Below, piece after piece: positions 47,935 to 60,500 of a DNA stretch of 64,000 bases. The stretch's first letter is position 1, and each line of letters starts with the position of its first letter. The stretch comes from Bugulina stolonifera (lineage: Eukaryota > Bryozoa > Gymnolaemata > Cheilostomatida > Bugulidae), in NCBI GenBank assembly GCA_935421135.1, contig OW285188.1, positions 26,448,433 to 26,512,432 of the forward strand, read 5' to 3'. The position numbers and the translations under genes were made by a program. The notes beneath the pieces were generated by a model. That model was not told the origin of the DNA. It saw only the letters and a program-made list of their open reading frames with translations, and did no database searches.

Positions 47935-48165
47935 CAACTTTTGTTCATCTGATTTTGTCCCAGGTGCATTGAACATTGTAATACTAAAATTATAGATAGA
48001 ATGGTTGGCTAACTGAAAGGTGAAGGAGATGTAATATATGTATATTATTATTATGTGTGCAAGCGCTACTCTTCAGTTGGATATACATCTAGGTCAGGCA
48101 CTTCGGTTACTCATCAACATTTAAATCCTCGTGTGCTTTAGTAGATTCTACACAAAGAGAGAGAG

Positions 48166-48220
48166 ATGGGTCTATCACAATATCTCTGTTGTGGAGTCAA
48201 GTCGGGTAAAGGTGGTAAAA
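48166..48220 (+). CDS. Candidate alternative first exon with acylation motif
   Basis: An ATG after a purine-rich GAGAGAGAG leader opens MGLSQYLCCGVKSGKGGK and then hits a strong donor GTAAGT at 48221. Gly2 with a small residue at 4 and two cysteines at 8-9 resembles an N-myristoylation plus palmitoylation signal, and the following Lys cluster would favour membrane binding. The exon ends in phase 1, the same as the first exon at 51544-52216, so both could splice to the shared exon at 59442. The link to the plectin-repeat gene is inference; an independent gene is possible. Confidence 0.35.
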
Positions 48221-51200
48221 GTAAGTGTCTGCTATAACTTACCTTGTAGTCACAGTTGACATATATAATGTCGATGAGTGTGACGCACATCTTACTGTCG
48301 AGTTCTGTATTTACACCACAAATATTGGTGCTAATTGTTTTATCTGGTTACATCAATCTCCGTGGGAGTAAAATGTCTCTGTATTATCAATTATACAATT
48401 CTCATTACATACCTCACTTGATAATTGCAACTCCTGAAATTCACAGGTCAAATTTTTATGTGTAATCCAAAACACTGTGACTTCTCCATCATATAGTCTA
48501 ATTACACTCCCTACATGTACAATTTAGGCCTCTGTGCAGAAAATGGTAAATGTGGACCTTCAGGCTTGTTAGCTTGTTAGCTTGTTAAATATTCAACTTG
48601 ATGTTTTATACGTCATGAAGTGCTAAGCTGTTAATGCTATCACTGGAAACTCAGTAAATATATTTTCAAATGAGATGTGGTTGAAGATTTGAATCAGTCA
48701 CATAGGTCATTGGTCTAGTTGGAAGGTCTCTAGTAGTTACTGCCCTTTCCCTGCATGCTTGCCCTTTCATCTGATCTGCTAGTTTATATCATTCACCATT
48801 CCATTAACACTTGACTAGTAGGATTCTCCAGAGTTTAGGAATTTTTTACTAAGCCTCATGAATTCCAAAGTTGTTTGTATCGTATAATAATGTGTATCCC
48901 AGGCATGGTTCAACTTGACACTACCAGTATAATGTAGATATGATTTCAGATAGGTAAAACATATTTTTTATGTTTCAGTGTTTTGTATATAATTGTAACT
49001 ATCACATCTCAGTCTTCATTGTTTATATGTTCTTACATAATATATACTTACATGCACAATATACATTATATATGAATATACATACAATGTGTATGTACAT
49101 ATGCATGTAAGTGCATACTGAGGAAGACAATTTCTGTAACTTATGGCCTATTCAACAGTTTGGGAAAAGTTAGTTTACCACTGAAGACAATATCCACTAG
49201 ATCAACCCACTATTACTGCACAGGTGTTACCATGGCAACACTAAGCTGTATAATTAGAAGAGTTTAATACCAATGAAAGCAATTCTGGTTATTTCTTGTA
49301 AACAGTGATCTACAAAGCATTACTTGGTTGTGGGTTCCTGTCCTATTCCCTCTCTCCGCTATTACTCACCCCTTCCCTGCCCCCTTTCCCGCCCCCACAC
49401 CCGCATGGCTGTTGATTTTCATTCTACCACCCCTTTTCCAGCACATTGCCTGGTGCTCCATAAATGGATGGCTACACAAGAGGCCTGAGCTTCCGTCATT
49501 TGTCAGTCAGGTGTAGTGCCAGTCCGTGGCATCAGTTAATATCCAGCCGATAATAAAAGTTTGTTGGAATCACGGTATTTGATATAAGCAAATTACAACG
49601 GGCTCCCTGTTACTAGACACTAAAAACCAACATATTACCCTTGGCCTAGGCAAGCAAATAGCCTCTGGTGTAGCCATAGGTTTGACCACATATACTTGAT
49701 ATTACACTCAGTGCTATTTGCAGCCAATGGAGAGCAGTTACTGCATCAAACCTACATGTATATGTATGTATATGTACATGTATAATAACTGGACACTTGC
49801 TATATCTATCTCTGGTTTGCTGCATGTTTTTGATGTTACTATACAAGAGATGGTTTCAATAGCATATTCACTAAAGTACAAATATATCACCATATTACCT
49901 TCTACTCATCACCACATGTAGGCTTAGTTCTGGACTTGCAGCATTGTGATCAACCTCCCTTGTCTCTATTTACCGCTGGTCTCTCTATGATGGTTGGACT
50001 GTTTCGAATCAATGCCCTGTCTGCTTATACTTTGGTCTGTTGCTTTTGCTCTACTACAACTTTCTAATGTTCCAGCCAGCAGACGCATACTCAGTAGTTG
50101 TATTTTGCTACATTATGTACAGTTCAACTTTATATATAACTGTGTGCCTGTAAAGTGTAAATACAGGTCTACATGCACATTGCACATGCGTTTATATACA
50201 GCTTCGGTTAGGAGTTGTCCACACTCTCTCTCTTTTTTGACTTGGTATTAGTGGATCTATTATGATAGGCACTGGTGAGTGTATTAGGGCAGTTATATTT
50301 TCGTGGGTGTCTTATATGAAGGACATACCCACTGGTGAGTGGTAGTCTATATGACTAGTATATTGGTTACTCAGTAGAACTGATGAATCTGAGAACGTTC
50401 ACAGTTTCCCAAAGTATTCAACATATGTGATGCCATCGTGTGTCTCTCTACTAGAACAAAGAGAGGAAATAGCTCACAGACTGTATAAATTTACCAGTTT
50501 AATACAGGAGTTGCGATCCCAAATAACCTGGAGAGGATAACTTCCTTTTATGATTTCAAATAAAGTCTGTACAAAATTCTACATCAAGTCAATCACCCAC
50601 TTGTGGAGTGGATGTCATCATGCCATGGGCCATGTCAGTACTGTATATAATTTATTTCAGATATAAATCACTTGCATATTTGGAGAATATGCTTGTCATA
50701 TTTTAAGTAAATAGTTTATCAGCTGCTGTGTGATATATTCAAGATTGTGACAGGCTTGCCACTTGTATGGGTGTGTGACCTAGTAGACTGACTTGCTCAG
50801 GTCTGTGTTGGTAGATCTGTACCTGTATCACCAAGATATACAACCAGCACACACCATCAATGTTATGACTGTTCTACTTCCCACATACATATATTGGTGC
50901 CCCTATGGAGCAGTAATACAGCTACATGTTATGAAGTCCTGTGTGTCATTACCATAATATTATGTGCTGTAGCACCTATAATTCATTTTAGTTTGTAATT
51001 AATCCATTAATTATAATCTCCATAGTCTTAGTATGTATCTACATCTTATACTTTACAATATAACATAGTACATGTACATGTATGTAGACAAGTACATGGT
51101 TATATGCTTCATTATAATATTTGTATTACGGCTGCATAGATTTTCAATCAATAAATTTGATTGGTTAATAATTGATCAGGTTCTCCCAGGTACTCTTGCA

Positions 51201-51543
51201 CTCAGCATAATAATGTTATATTATGTTCAATGTGCATGCACCTCTGCCAGAGCTCATTGAGTTAATGGGAGCTAGGGTGTGCTGCTGTCAGCTGTACCTG
51301 ATCAATATCACTTGTAGTCTAGATCTCATTGTGTTTACATTTCATCTTATCACATTTACATCTTCAGTGGTTACTCAGTTGCTCATTGCAGAGGGCTATG
51401 GTGTTTACTATAGGATAAGTAACATAGTATCGGTAGAGTACACTCCTACAGTCACTAGATAGTGTATCATAGTAGCATGTAGGAGAGGAGTCTTTCGTTT
51501 CGTACCAAACTACAGATAGCTACTGCTCTGTTTGCTACAACTC
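48221..51543. other. Non-coding stretch, no supported feature
   Basis: AT-rich sequence with ACATGTA microsatellite pieces. An exon-like segment at 49441-49510 (acceptor TTTCCAG, donor GTGTAG) is too short and isolated to call. AGAGGATAAC near 50529 belongs to the recurrent GAGTTATC motif group. If 48166 is an alternative first exon, this is its intron. Confidence 0.4.
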
Positions 51544-54500
51544 ATGCCTGCTCATGGGAAGCAAGGGGCTGTTGTGACGGCCGTGTGTCTTGCCCTTGGC
51601 AGTACAGCACTCCTTACTTGGGCTTTCTCCATCTTTTCAGAAGACAAATCTAAGAAGAGACCAGGAAATGCTCCCAACCAATCAGCACACGTTTCTGAAA
51701 GTCCGGCCAGCAATTCGGCATCAGACAGGAAGTCTATAGTCCTCGAGAATCAGTCAGCTATTCAGGCTACAAAACATGCAGGTCAGCCGTACCCCAACCC
51801 AAACAAGCTGAACTATCCCCTCTACGATGAGTTTGCTGCAAAGAATGGCGATGACAAGATCAAGGTCAGCCAAGCCGAGGACGAGGTCAACACTGACCCT
51901 TCAGCTGATAAACGGTCCAGCTTTCTGCAAAACGTTCCCAAGTTTGAGGAGAAGTACAACGTATCGCTCACAAGAACCTCTATAGCAGACACAGTGATAT
52001 CTGAGCAGATTACAGCTGCCACAGAAGGTACCCCAGTACCAGTGCAACTGGAGCATCAGGTCTCACAGCTAGACAATAAAGTCACAACGTATGAGGAGAA
52101 GATTCCAGCCACACAGGAAATGGTGGTGGAGGAGAGTAGCAATGGTGTGCCGGCGAGTGTGAGCTGTAGATCTCTGGAGAAAGCCGTGCGAATGTACACA
52201 CCATCTCCCACCAGAGGTCAGTAGTGTTGCATATCTATGTAACATAGATCTAACATACTGTACAATATATATACATGTAATATATATACACTCATGAAAC
52301 ATGACCGTACTATTACTGGTACCCACTTCAGGTGGAGTATATCAGATTATAGTATACACAGCTGATTGCTCAGTCATTATTACTGTTGAAAGTTTTTAAG
52401 TGATGGCCAGCATATCACTTGCTATATTTGCCTCCATTTACCACTCCATACCATATGAGATATACTACAGCTAGTTTGTATGGTATACTAAGTAGATATA
52501 CTTGTATGTACACTTTCAAACACTACAGTAGAGATGCACTTGGAATTGTATCCTTGCAGAATAAGAGTAGCTTATGCTCAATTCTATAGCTTAGGGAAAG
52601 GTAGACTGAGTGAATATGTTGGGTAAAATCAAGTAGTCTTCTAGTTAGTTTCAATAATGGTACTCACAACTAACAATCATGTGCTATAAAGTATTTGTTC
52701 ACTGCAATGCATCTCATGTTTTTGTAAACAAAGTCATTGTTCAAGTAGCATGTATCATGTATCAGCAAGTAGTCCGAAATCCACTGTTTACTCTGTATAC
52801 ACTGTATACATGTATACAGAGTATACAGTTTATATTGCTATGGTACACGTGGATATATGTAAATGGTAAATGCTCCATATAGTAATGTACTACATGTATA
52901 TACAGTATACACTAATCTACATGTTGTGTAATACAATCACTGGTAGTTTACTGTCAGCTCTGATTATAATATTATTGATTCAACTGTAATGGTTCATATA
53001 TTGGTGGTTTGGTGTTTGGTTAGCTCAAACCCAGAGTGGGGGCATTATACTATACATTCTATACATGTACATGTAGTGTATATATTATGTATTGCTTTTT
53101 ATTCCTTTTGTATAGATGCAACAATGAAGTCATTTTTTGTTGCTTATCCACAGGGAATATAATTCACTCAGTGTTATTTGTATAATAACAATAATTAGCC
53201 ACCTTTTCATTGCCACCATAACTATATTATATTCAAATACATGGTCCAAGTACTGTGACAGTAGATTATTTGGTCAAACAATGTAGGTCTAGCTACACAT
53301 GTATGTAAAGATAAAGAGCCCTTCAGTATGTTTTATTACTTGAAAATATGTAGCCAAGTGATGGCTCTGACCCAATGCTACCTGCTAGTGATCACTAATA
53401 TTATCATCTACAGTTTACACACATAGCATACATGTGCATGTAATTGGAGAGTAGTTATGTAATTAGTGATATTAGTCAGCCAGCCCCACCCACATATCGA
53501 ACGCGTACTTCCTGTAGATAATCATATACTATCCATCATGTGCATGCAAGCATAGGTGTAGGTTATGCAAACCTACATGTGCGTATAATCACAGACTAGT
53601 TAGTCTAGGCAAAACATTTCATTATATATAATTTATATTCAATTCATAGGGACCCTGTATTATACGTACTATTTTAGTCATTGAACTTTGAAATTAAAAT
53701 ATACCTGGTACTTAGTAGGTGTCACAAATTCATATCTTATATTTTATCCTATACTATCATAGTGTATGTACTTTTGTATATGTTATACAAGTTGTTACTA
53801 GGTAGGCCTATAATTGGACTTTGTACATGTAAACAACTTACTGTTATTTTGTGTATAGGCCTAATACTACGCTAATGTTTTACTTGTCATAGTCATGTGC
53901 CTGCAGAACCTGACATTATATTAGAGGATCAGGTATATTTTTATTTATAGCCGGTTTGTGGTATTACATAATGATGTGTAATATTCTAGAATATTCTTTT
54001 TATACCATATAAGGTCATTGTAAACAAACTTTTCATAGATGATTCTAGAACGTTTTGCAGCCAGTATATAAGCACAGGCACAAGACAGTATAGTCAGTAT
54101 AGCTCAAAGTATGTGACAAGAAGTAAAACCATCATAGTGAGTTCAGTAAAAATAAAGTATTCGCAATATTCAAAGACTGAGTAATAAGTTCCTGGGAATC
54201 ACAATACAGTAAATTGTGACAATTGGTGCCATGACCAGGATCAGTCACTGAGGATAAGCAGAAAAATATTGGATTACTACAAGTTACTGAACAGTGGTGG
54301 TGAGAGAGCGATTTGGCTACTTCACCGTGTAAGTAACTCTAGTGTTAGGGAGTTGCAAGTGGAACAAGTGTTGTCTGAGGAGACACTTGGACAGTTTGGT
54401 GAGACAGCAGTTGGCGACTTCACCGTAGTAGTGACTCTAGTGTCAAAGTGTGTAACAGTGTCAAGTATAATCTGAGGATATACTTAAAGTCAACATGGAT

Positions 54501-57500
54501 ATTGAAAGATTGGTGGCTCTTGGTAAACAAATGGGGTACGATGGAGAAAGTCTACAACAGTTTGTAAAAGAGCAGCAGGCAGTTGAAAGAGAGCAGCAGA
54601 CGGCTGAAAGAGAGGAGAGACAACGTGAAAGGGAGAATAAGATCGCATTGGCTGAGAATGAGGCTAGACTGGTAGATAATCAGCGCAGAGCAGATGCAGA
54701 GGCTGAGGAGAGAAGATTGAAGCATGAAGTTGAGATGAAAAGATTGGAGTTGGAGCAGATTAAATCGGGTGAGTCAAAGGTAAATGTCAGTGGTATGAGT
54801 ACAATGGGTAAAAGTCCAAAATTGCCAGTTTTTGTCGATGGTCAAGACGAGTTAGATAGTTACTTGCAGAGGTTTGAGAGGTTTGCTAAGAATAATAGTT
54901 GGGATGTCAGTGTATGGGCCACTTATTTGTGTACATTGTTGACTGGTCGTGCGTTAGAGGTGTATTCCCGTTTGTCAGACGAGGATGCAGTTGATTATAA
55001 GTCATTGAAATTGGCTTTGTTGGAGCGGTATGACCTCACAGAGGAGGGTTACCGTAGAAAATTCAGGCGTGAGAGACCTGAAGGTGTCGAGAGCTCTAAG
55101 CAGTTCTTAGTTAGAGTTGAGAATTTTTATTCCAAGTGGGTGACTGCAGCAGGTGCTGAGTCTTTGGAGCATGTGGCTCAATTATTGGTTCGTGAACAGT
55201 TTTTCCAGACCTGTCCAAAGGATCTGGCTGTGCATTTGAAGGAGCAAAATGCTAAGAATCTAGATGAGTTGGCGGAAATGGCGGATAGATTTTTGGCCGC
55301 GCATGGTAGAAGGCTGTCTGACAGTTCTAAACAGACTGTTGAGAGGAAGAATTTTGAGCCAGCTAGTGGTCAGCAGTTTAGTGGTGTGCAATGTCATAAC
55401 TGTGGTAGTTATGGGCATAAGGCTAGTGATTGTAAGGTTCCAAGGCGCAAGTGTTTGAAGTGTGAGAAGTTTGGGCACATTGCCAAGTTTTGTCCCAATG
55501 TGAGGCAAGACAGTTTAAAGGTCAAGAAACCTGTTGGTGCTTATGGGAAAGATGGTGAGCAGGTTCCTGTGTATCAGAGAGAAGAGTTAGATGACGAGAA
55601 CTTGCCATTGGTTGATGGTTTTGTGGGCGATACTAAAGTGAAAGTATTGCGAGATACCGGTTGTACAGCTATTGTAGTTCATGAGAGTTTGGTGAAGCCT
55701 GAGCAGTTTTTAGGCACTCATGCAACTTTTACTATGATGAATGGAACTAAGCAGGAAGTTCAACGGGTGAAGATTGTTGTTGATACTCCTTATATTTCTG
55801 GTCAGGTCAAGGCTTATAGTATGAAGGATTGTATTTATGACTTGATTGTTGGAAATGTTGATGGCTCGCATTTCGCTGCTGTTGATGGTGTAAAGGAGAT
55901 TGGTGGCGTAACAACGCGAGCTCAAGCTCAAGAAAGCAAAAGGACGCCATCTTCATTGAAGGTCAAAGAGATAACTGACCTTAATGTTGATAGGGAGGAT
56001 GTGGTTAAGATGCAGCAAGGTGATCAGAGTTTGCAATCTATTTGGAAGAAGGTTGAGACGGGTGTTAAAGGTCATAAGGAATGGTTTGAGGTCAAGCGAC
56101 AGATTCTGTACAGGTTCTTTGCTAGTGAGAATGGTGAACATTGTAAGCAGCTGGTGGTGCCAGCAGAGCTGAGAAAAAGAGTAATGGAACAAGCTCATTG
56201 TTCTATTCTCGGAGGTCATCTTGGGGTTGCCAAAACAAAGAGTCGTATTTTGGCATGTTTTTATTGGCCGGGGTTGCATGATGATGTAAGTCGGTTTTGT
56301 CAGTCGTGTGACATTGTCAGAAAACAATTAGTAAAGGGAGTGTGCAGAAGGCTCCTCTTCAGAAGATGCCATTAATGGATGTACCATTCAAGCGTGTGGC
56401 AGTAGATCTGATTGGACCTATAGCCCCACCAAGTGAACAGGGTCACCGTTTCATTCTTACGTTGGTTGATTATGCTACGAGGTACCCTGAAGCAGTGCCT
56501 TTGAAGGACATCAGTACCGAGACCGTGGCAGAGGCCCTAGTTGATTTCTTTAGCAGGTTAGGTGTTCCTGAGGAGATTTTGAGTGATATGGGTACACAGT
56601 TTGTGTCTCAGTGCATGAAGGAGGTTGGACGCCTTCTTAGTATAAAGCAGTTGGTTACGACTCCATACCATCCAATGTGCAATGGGTTGGTAGAAAAGTT
56701 TAACGGTACACTGAAGCAAATGTTGAAAAGGTTATGTAGTGAGCAGCCAAAGCAGTGGCACAGGTATATCAATGCTCTCTTGTTTGCTTATCGTGAGGTG
56801 CCGCAGGAGTCTAGTGGATTTTCCCCTTTTGAGTTACTCTATGGTCGTACAGTCCGTGGTCCCATGCATATTTTGAGGAAGCTGTGGACTACAGAGGAGA
56901 ATGACGCAGAGGTCATTAATACATATCAGTATGTGTTTGAGCTTCGTGAAAAGTTGGAAGATACTTTGCAGTTGGCCAGGGATAATCTTGAGAAGTCCCA
57001 GAAGAGGTACAAGTTTTACTATGACCGAAAGGCCAAGAGGAAACCTTTGAACTCTGGTGATGAGGTATTGGTCTTGTTGCCCACTGACAACAATAAGTTA
57101 TTGATGCAGTGGAAGGGTCCTTTCAAGATAGTTGAGGTAGTTGGTCTAAATGATTATGCAGTGATGGTAAATGGTCGTCGACGCATTTATCATTCAAATC
57201 TGTTGAAGAAGTACTACACGGGAGGTGAAAGTAAGCAAAGTGGAGTTTTAGACAAGGTCGGGTGTGCAGTTTTAGAGTCGGTGGAGGAAGAGATGGAAGA
57301 TGACGACATTCCAGAGATTGGCTGTTTTGTTCCGAAGGAATCGTCTAAAGATGTCCATTTTGGGGCGAACCTTTGTCCTGATCAGTCGTCAGAATTAAAG
57401 TCGGTGGTAGAACAGTATGCCGATGTGTTTACTGACAAGCCAGGTAATACTGATTTGATTGAGCATAGAATCAATCTGACTAGCTCTACTCCAATTCGAT

Positions 57501-60500
57501 CCCACCCCTATGTTGTGCCATTTGCTATTAGAGAGTCCTTAAGCAAAGACATTGAGGAAATGTTGCAAATGGGCGTGATCAGACGCTCAACGTCAAGCTA
57601 TGCTAGTCCTGTTGTGGTGGTAAAGAAGCCAGATGGATCAGACCGTGTTTGCGTTGATTATAGGAAGTTGAACAAGATCACATTGTTCGATCCTGAGCCG
57701 ATGGTCTCGATTTCGGAGTTGTTCCATAAACTTTCTGGTGCCAAGTATTTTACCAAAATAGATTTGAGTAAAGGTTATTGGCAAATTCCTGTTGCTTCAG
57801 AAGATGTAGAGAAGACAGCTTTTGTTACTCCAGATGGCTCATACGAGTTTTTGAAGATGCCCTTTGGAATGATGAACTCTGGCGCTACTTTAGTCAGGGC
57901 CATGAGGAAGTTGATTAGTGGAATGAAGGGAGTTGAGAGTTATGTAGATGACATTTTGGTTTACACTTCTACTTGGGAAGAACATGTTGAGGTGCTATGT
58001 GAACTCTTGAGTCGCATGAGCAAGGCGAGGTTAACAGCTCGGCCTTCTAAGTGTTTGTTAGGGTCGCCCCAGGTAGAGTTTGTTGGTCATGTGTTAGGGA
58101 GAGGCTCAATGAGTCCAATGGACTCCAACATTGAGAAGGTGAAGAATGCACCTAGACCAAATACAAAGAAAGAAGTGAGATCTTTTTTGGGTTTGACAGG
58201 CTTTTACAGGGAGTACATTCCTGACTATGCCGCTATCGCTGTGCCCTTAACTGATTTGACAAGGAAGGGACAGCCAAATAAAGTTGATTGGTCAGACGCT
58301 GCAGAGAACGCGTATCGAGTATTGAAGGAAAAGATTGTTTCCAAACCCATTTTGCAGTTACCTGATCAGACCAAGCCTTTTGTTTTAAGAACTGATGCTT
58401 CAGATCTTGGCGTTGGTGCAGTTTTATTGCAAGAAACAGACGGAAAGTTGTTTCCCGTTAGTTTTGCTAGTAGGAAATTGAATGGTGCTGAGCAGAACTA
58501 TAGTACCATTGAAAAGGAATGTTTGGCATTGGTTTGGGCAATCAAGAAGTACCAACCATATTTATATGGAACCCGATTTGTACTCCAAACTGATCATGAG
58601 CCTCTGACTTACTTAAGACAGGCCCGTTATATTAATAATCGTGTAATGAGATGGGCCATGTTTTTACAAGAACATTCATTTAAGATTGAGTCAATCAAAG
58701 GAAGTGATAACATTGGTGCTGACTTTTTGAGTAGAGTCATTAGTGAATAGAATTTGTGTTGTGTAAGAAAATTCAGTTGAATTTCCTCTTAAGAAGGGGG
58801 TGATGTCACAAATTCATATCTTATATTTTATCCTATACTATCATAGTGTATGTACTTTTGTATATGTTATACAAGTTGTTACTAGGTAGGCCTATAATTG
58901 GACTTTGTACATGTAAACAACTTACTGTTATTTTGTGTATAGGCCTAATACTACGCTAATGTTTTACTTGTCATAGTCATGTGCCTGCAGAACCTGACAT
59001 TATATTAGAGGATCAGGTATATTTTTATTTATAGCCGGTTTGTGGTATTACATAATGATGTGTAATATTCTAGAATATTCTTTTTATACCATATAAGGTC
59101 ATTGTAAACAAACTTTTCATAGATGATTCTAGAACGTTTTGCAGCCAGTATATAAGCACAGGCACAAGACAGTATAGTCAGTATAGCTCAAAGTATGTGA
59201 CAAGAAGTAAAACCATCATAGTGAGTTCAGTAAAAATAAAGTATTCGCAATATTCAAAGACTGAGTAATAAGTTCCTGGGAATCACAATACAGTAAATTG
59301 TGACAGTAGGGATAGACTAACAAAGCCTTATGGGTATTTGGCTACAACATTACATGGTACACGATGTAGTATTATTCATCCTAATACTACAATGTAGCTT
59401 CTCCAAGGTACATAACCCCCCTCTCCACTTGTATCCTACAGTGTCACCTACAGGAGTAGATAACTGTATAAAGGAGTTGGATATGAAAGTCAGTGAGACT
59501 ATAGAGATGAGTTCCACAGTCCCAAACCTGTACACAGCTCCAAACTCTGCAACTATTTCCAGGGACAGAGATTCCAAAACTTATGAATACAATGGAGGGC
59601 CTAAGAGAGATAGACCTTTAGCAGGTAGATACTACTATAGTGTGCATATACACGCATGTGCTTATAGTATGTGATGTGATAATCTACCTTATAGACATGT
59701 ATGCCCATTGTAACACTCACTCACACACTCTCTAATACTACTACTGTGTAGGTATAGCTAGCCTGATAACCCCTTACACATGGTTTCACTCATTCACTGT
59801 GTGAAGTCACTATATTATAGTATCATATGCATGGCTGCCTTCTCCCTGTAACCATTAATTAAATTAAAGTACAGTCAATGGAGAACATTCCTAAGGAGTT
59901 ATCCTCCCCTTGTCTGCTCTTAGCTAGATCATTACAAATATGTGGCTTCTTTTTTGCAAAATGATTAGTTCAAATAGTACAAAACTACACTTAGTGCAAA
60001 ATATGAATCAAAGACTGTATCTTTTGTTGATAGTATTTGCTTAACCTGAACTTCTAATTAGCTTGTTATGTATAATCTTACACACATGTGTATAATGTAC
60101 AGGTGGTCAGAGTGGGGTAGACAACTCCATATCTACAATAGATGCAGCTCCAGTACCTACTCATAATATAGAGTTGGCTGATGAGACTCGGCAAACAGCA
60201 TCACTCCAGTCCTCTTATTACACTGCACCTCCCAGACCCAAACTACAGTGCCAGGAGGGATCCACAATCTCTCCAGAGATCTCCAACTCTGGACAACAAG
60301 AACCAGGTAAGTGAACTCTATAAACCCTTATTCCCTTATTTATAATAAACAACATTTACTGGATGTTACTAAGCATAATAATTATGATTAATCATACGAG
60401 GAGTTGCTTTCTAATGAAAGCAACTCAGATGGCAGACAACTCCAATATGTGCATTGAAGTATTTATCATACAATACAATGTACATGTACATTGTACATGT

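Larger units (their letters stand above)
53720..59305 (+). mobile_element. Ty3/gypsy LTR retrotransposon, Gmr1-like domain order
   Basis: A 5586-bp element with two 502-bp LTRs (53720-54221 and 58804-59305) and a 5-bp duplication GTAGG (53715-53719, 59306-59310). LTRs start TGTCACA and end TGTGACA. By eye the two LTRs read identical, implying very recent insertion. Internal order: leader, Gag with CCHC knuckles, aspartic protease, integrase, then reverse transcriptase and RNase H. Integrase before RT is the Ty1/copia order, yet the RT and integrase look gypsy-like; this combination defines the Gmr1 group of Ty3/gypsy elements (established knowledge). It lies in sense orientation in intron 1 of the plectin-repeat gene. 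Confidence 0.96.

Noticed and set aside
49328..49516. Proline-rich frame as a coding exon
   Set aside because: Although TTTCCAG and GTGTAG could flank an exon at 49441-49510, it has no partner exon and no recognisable content.
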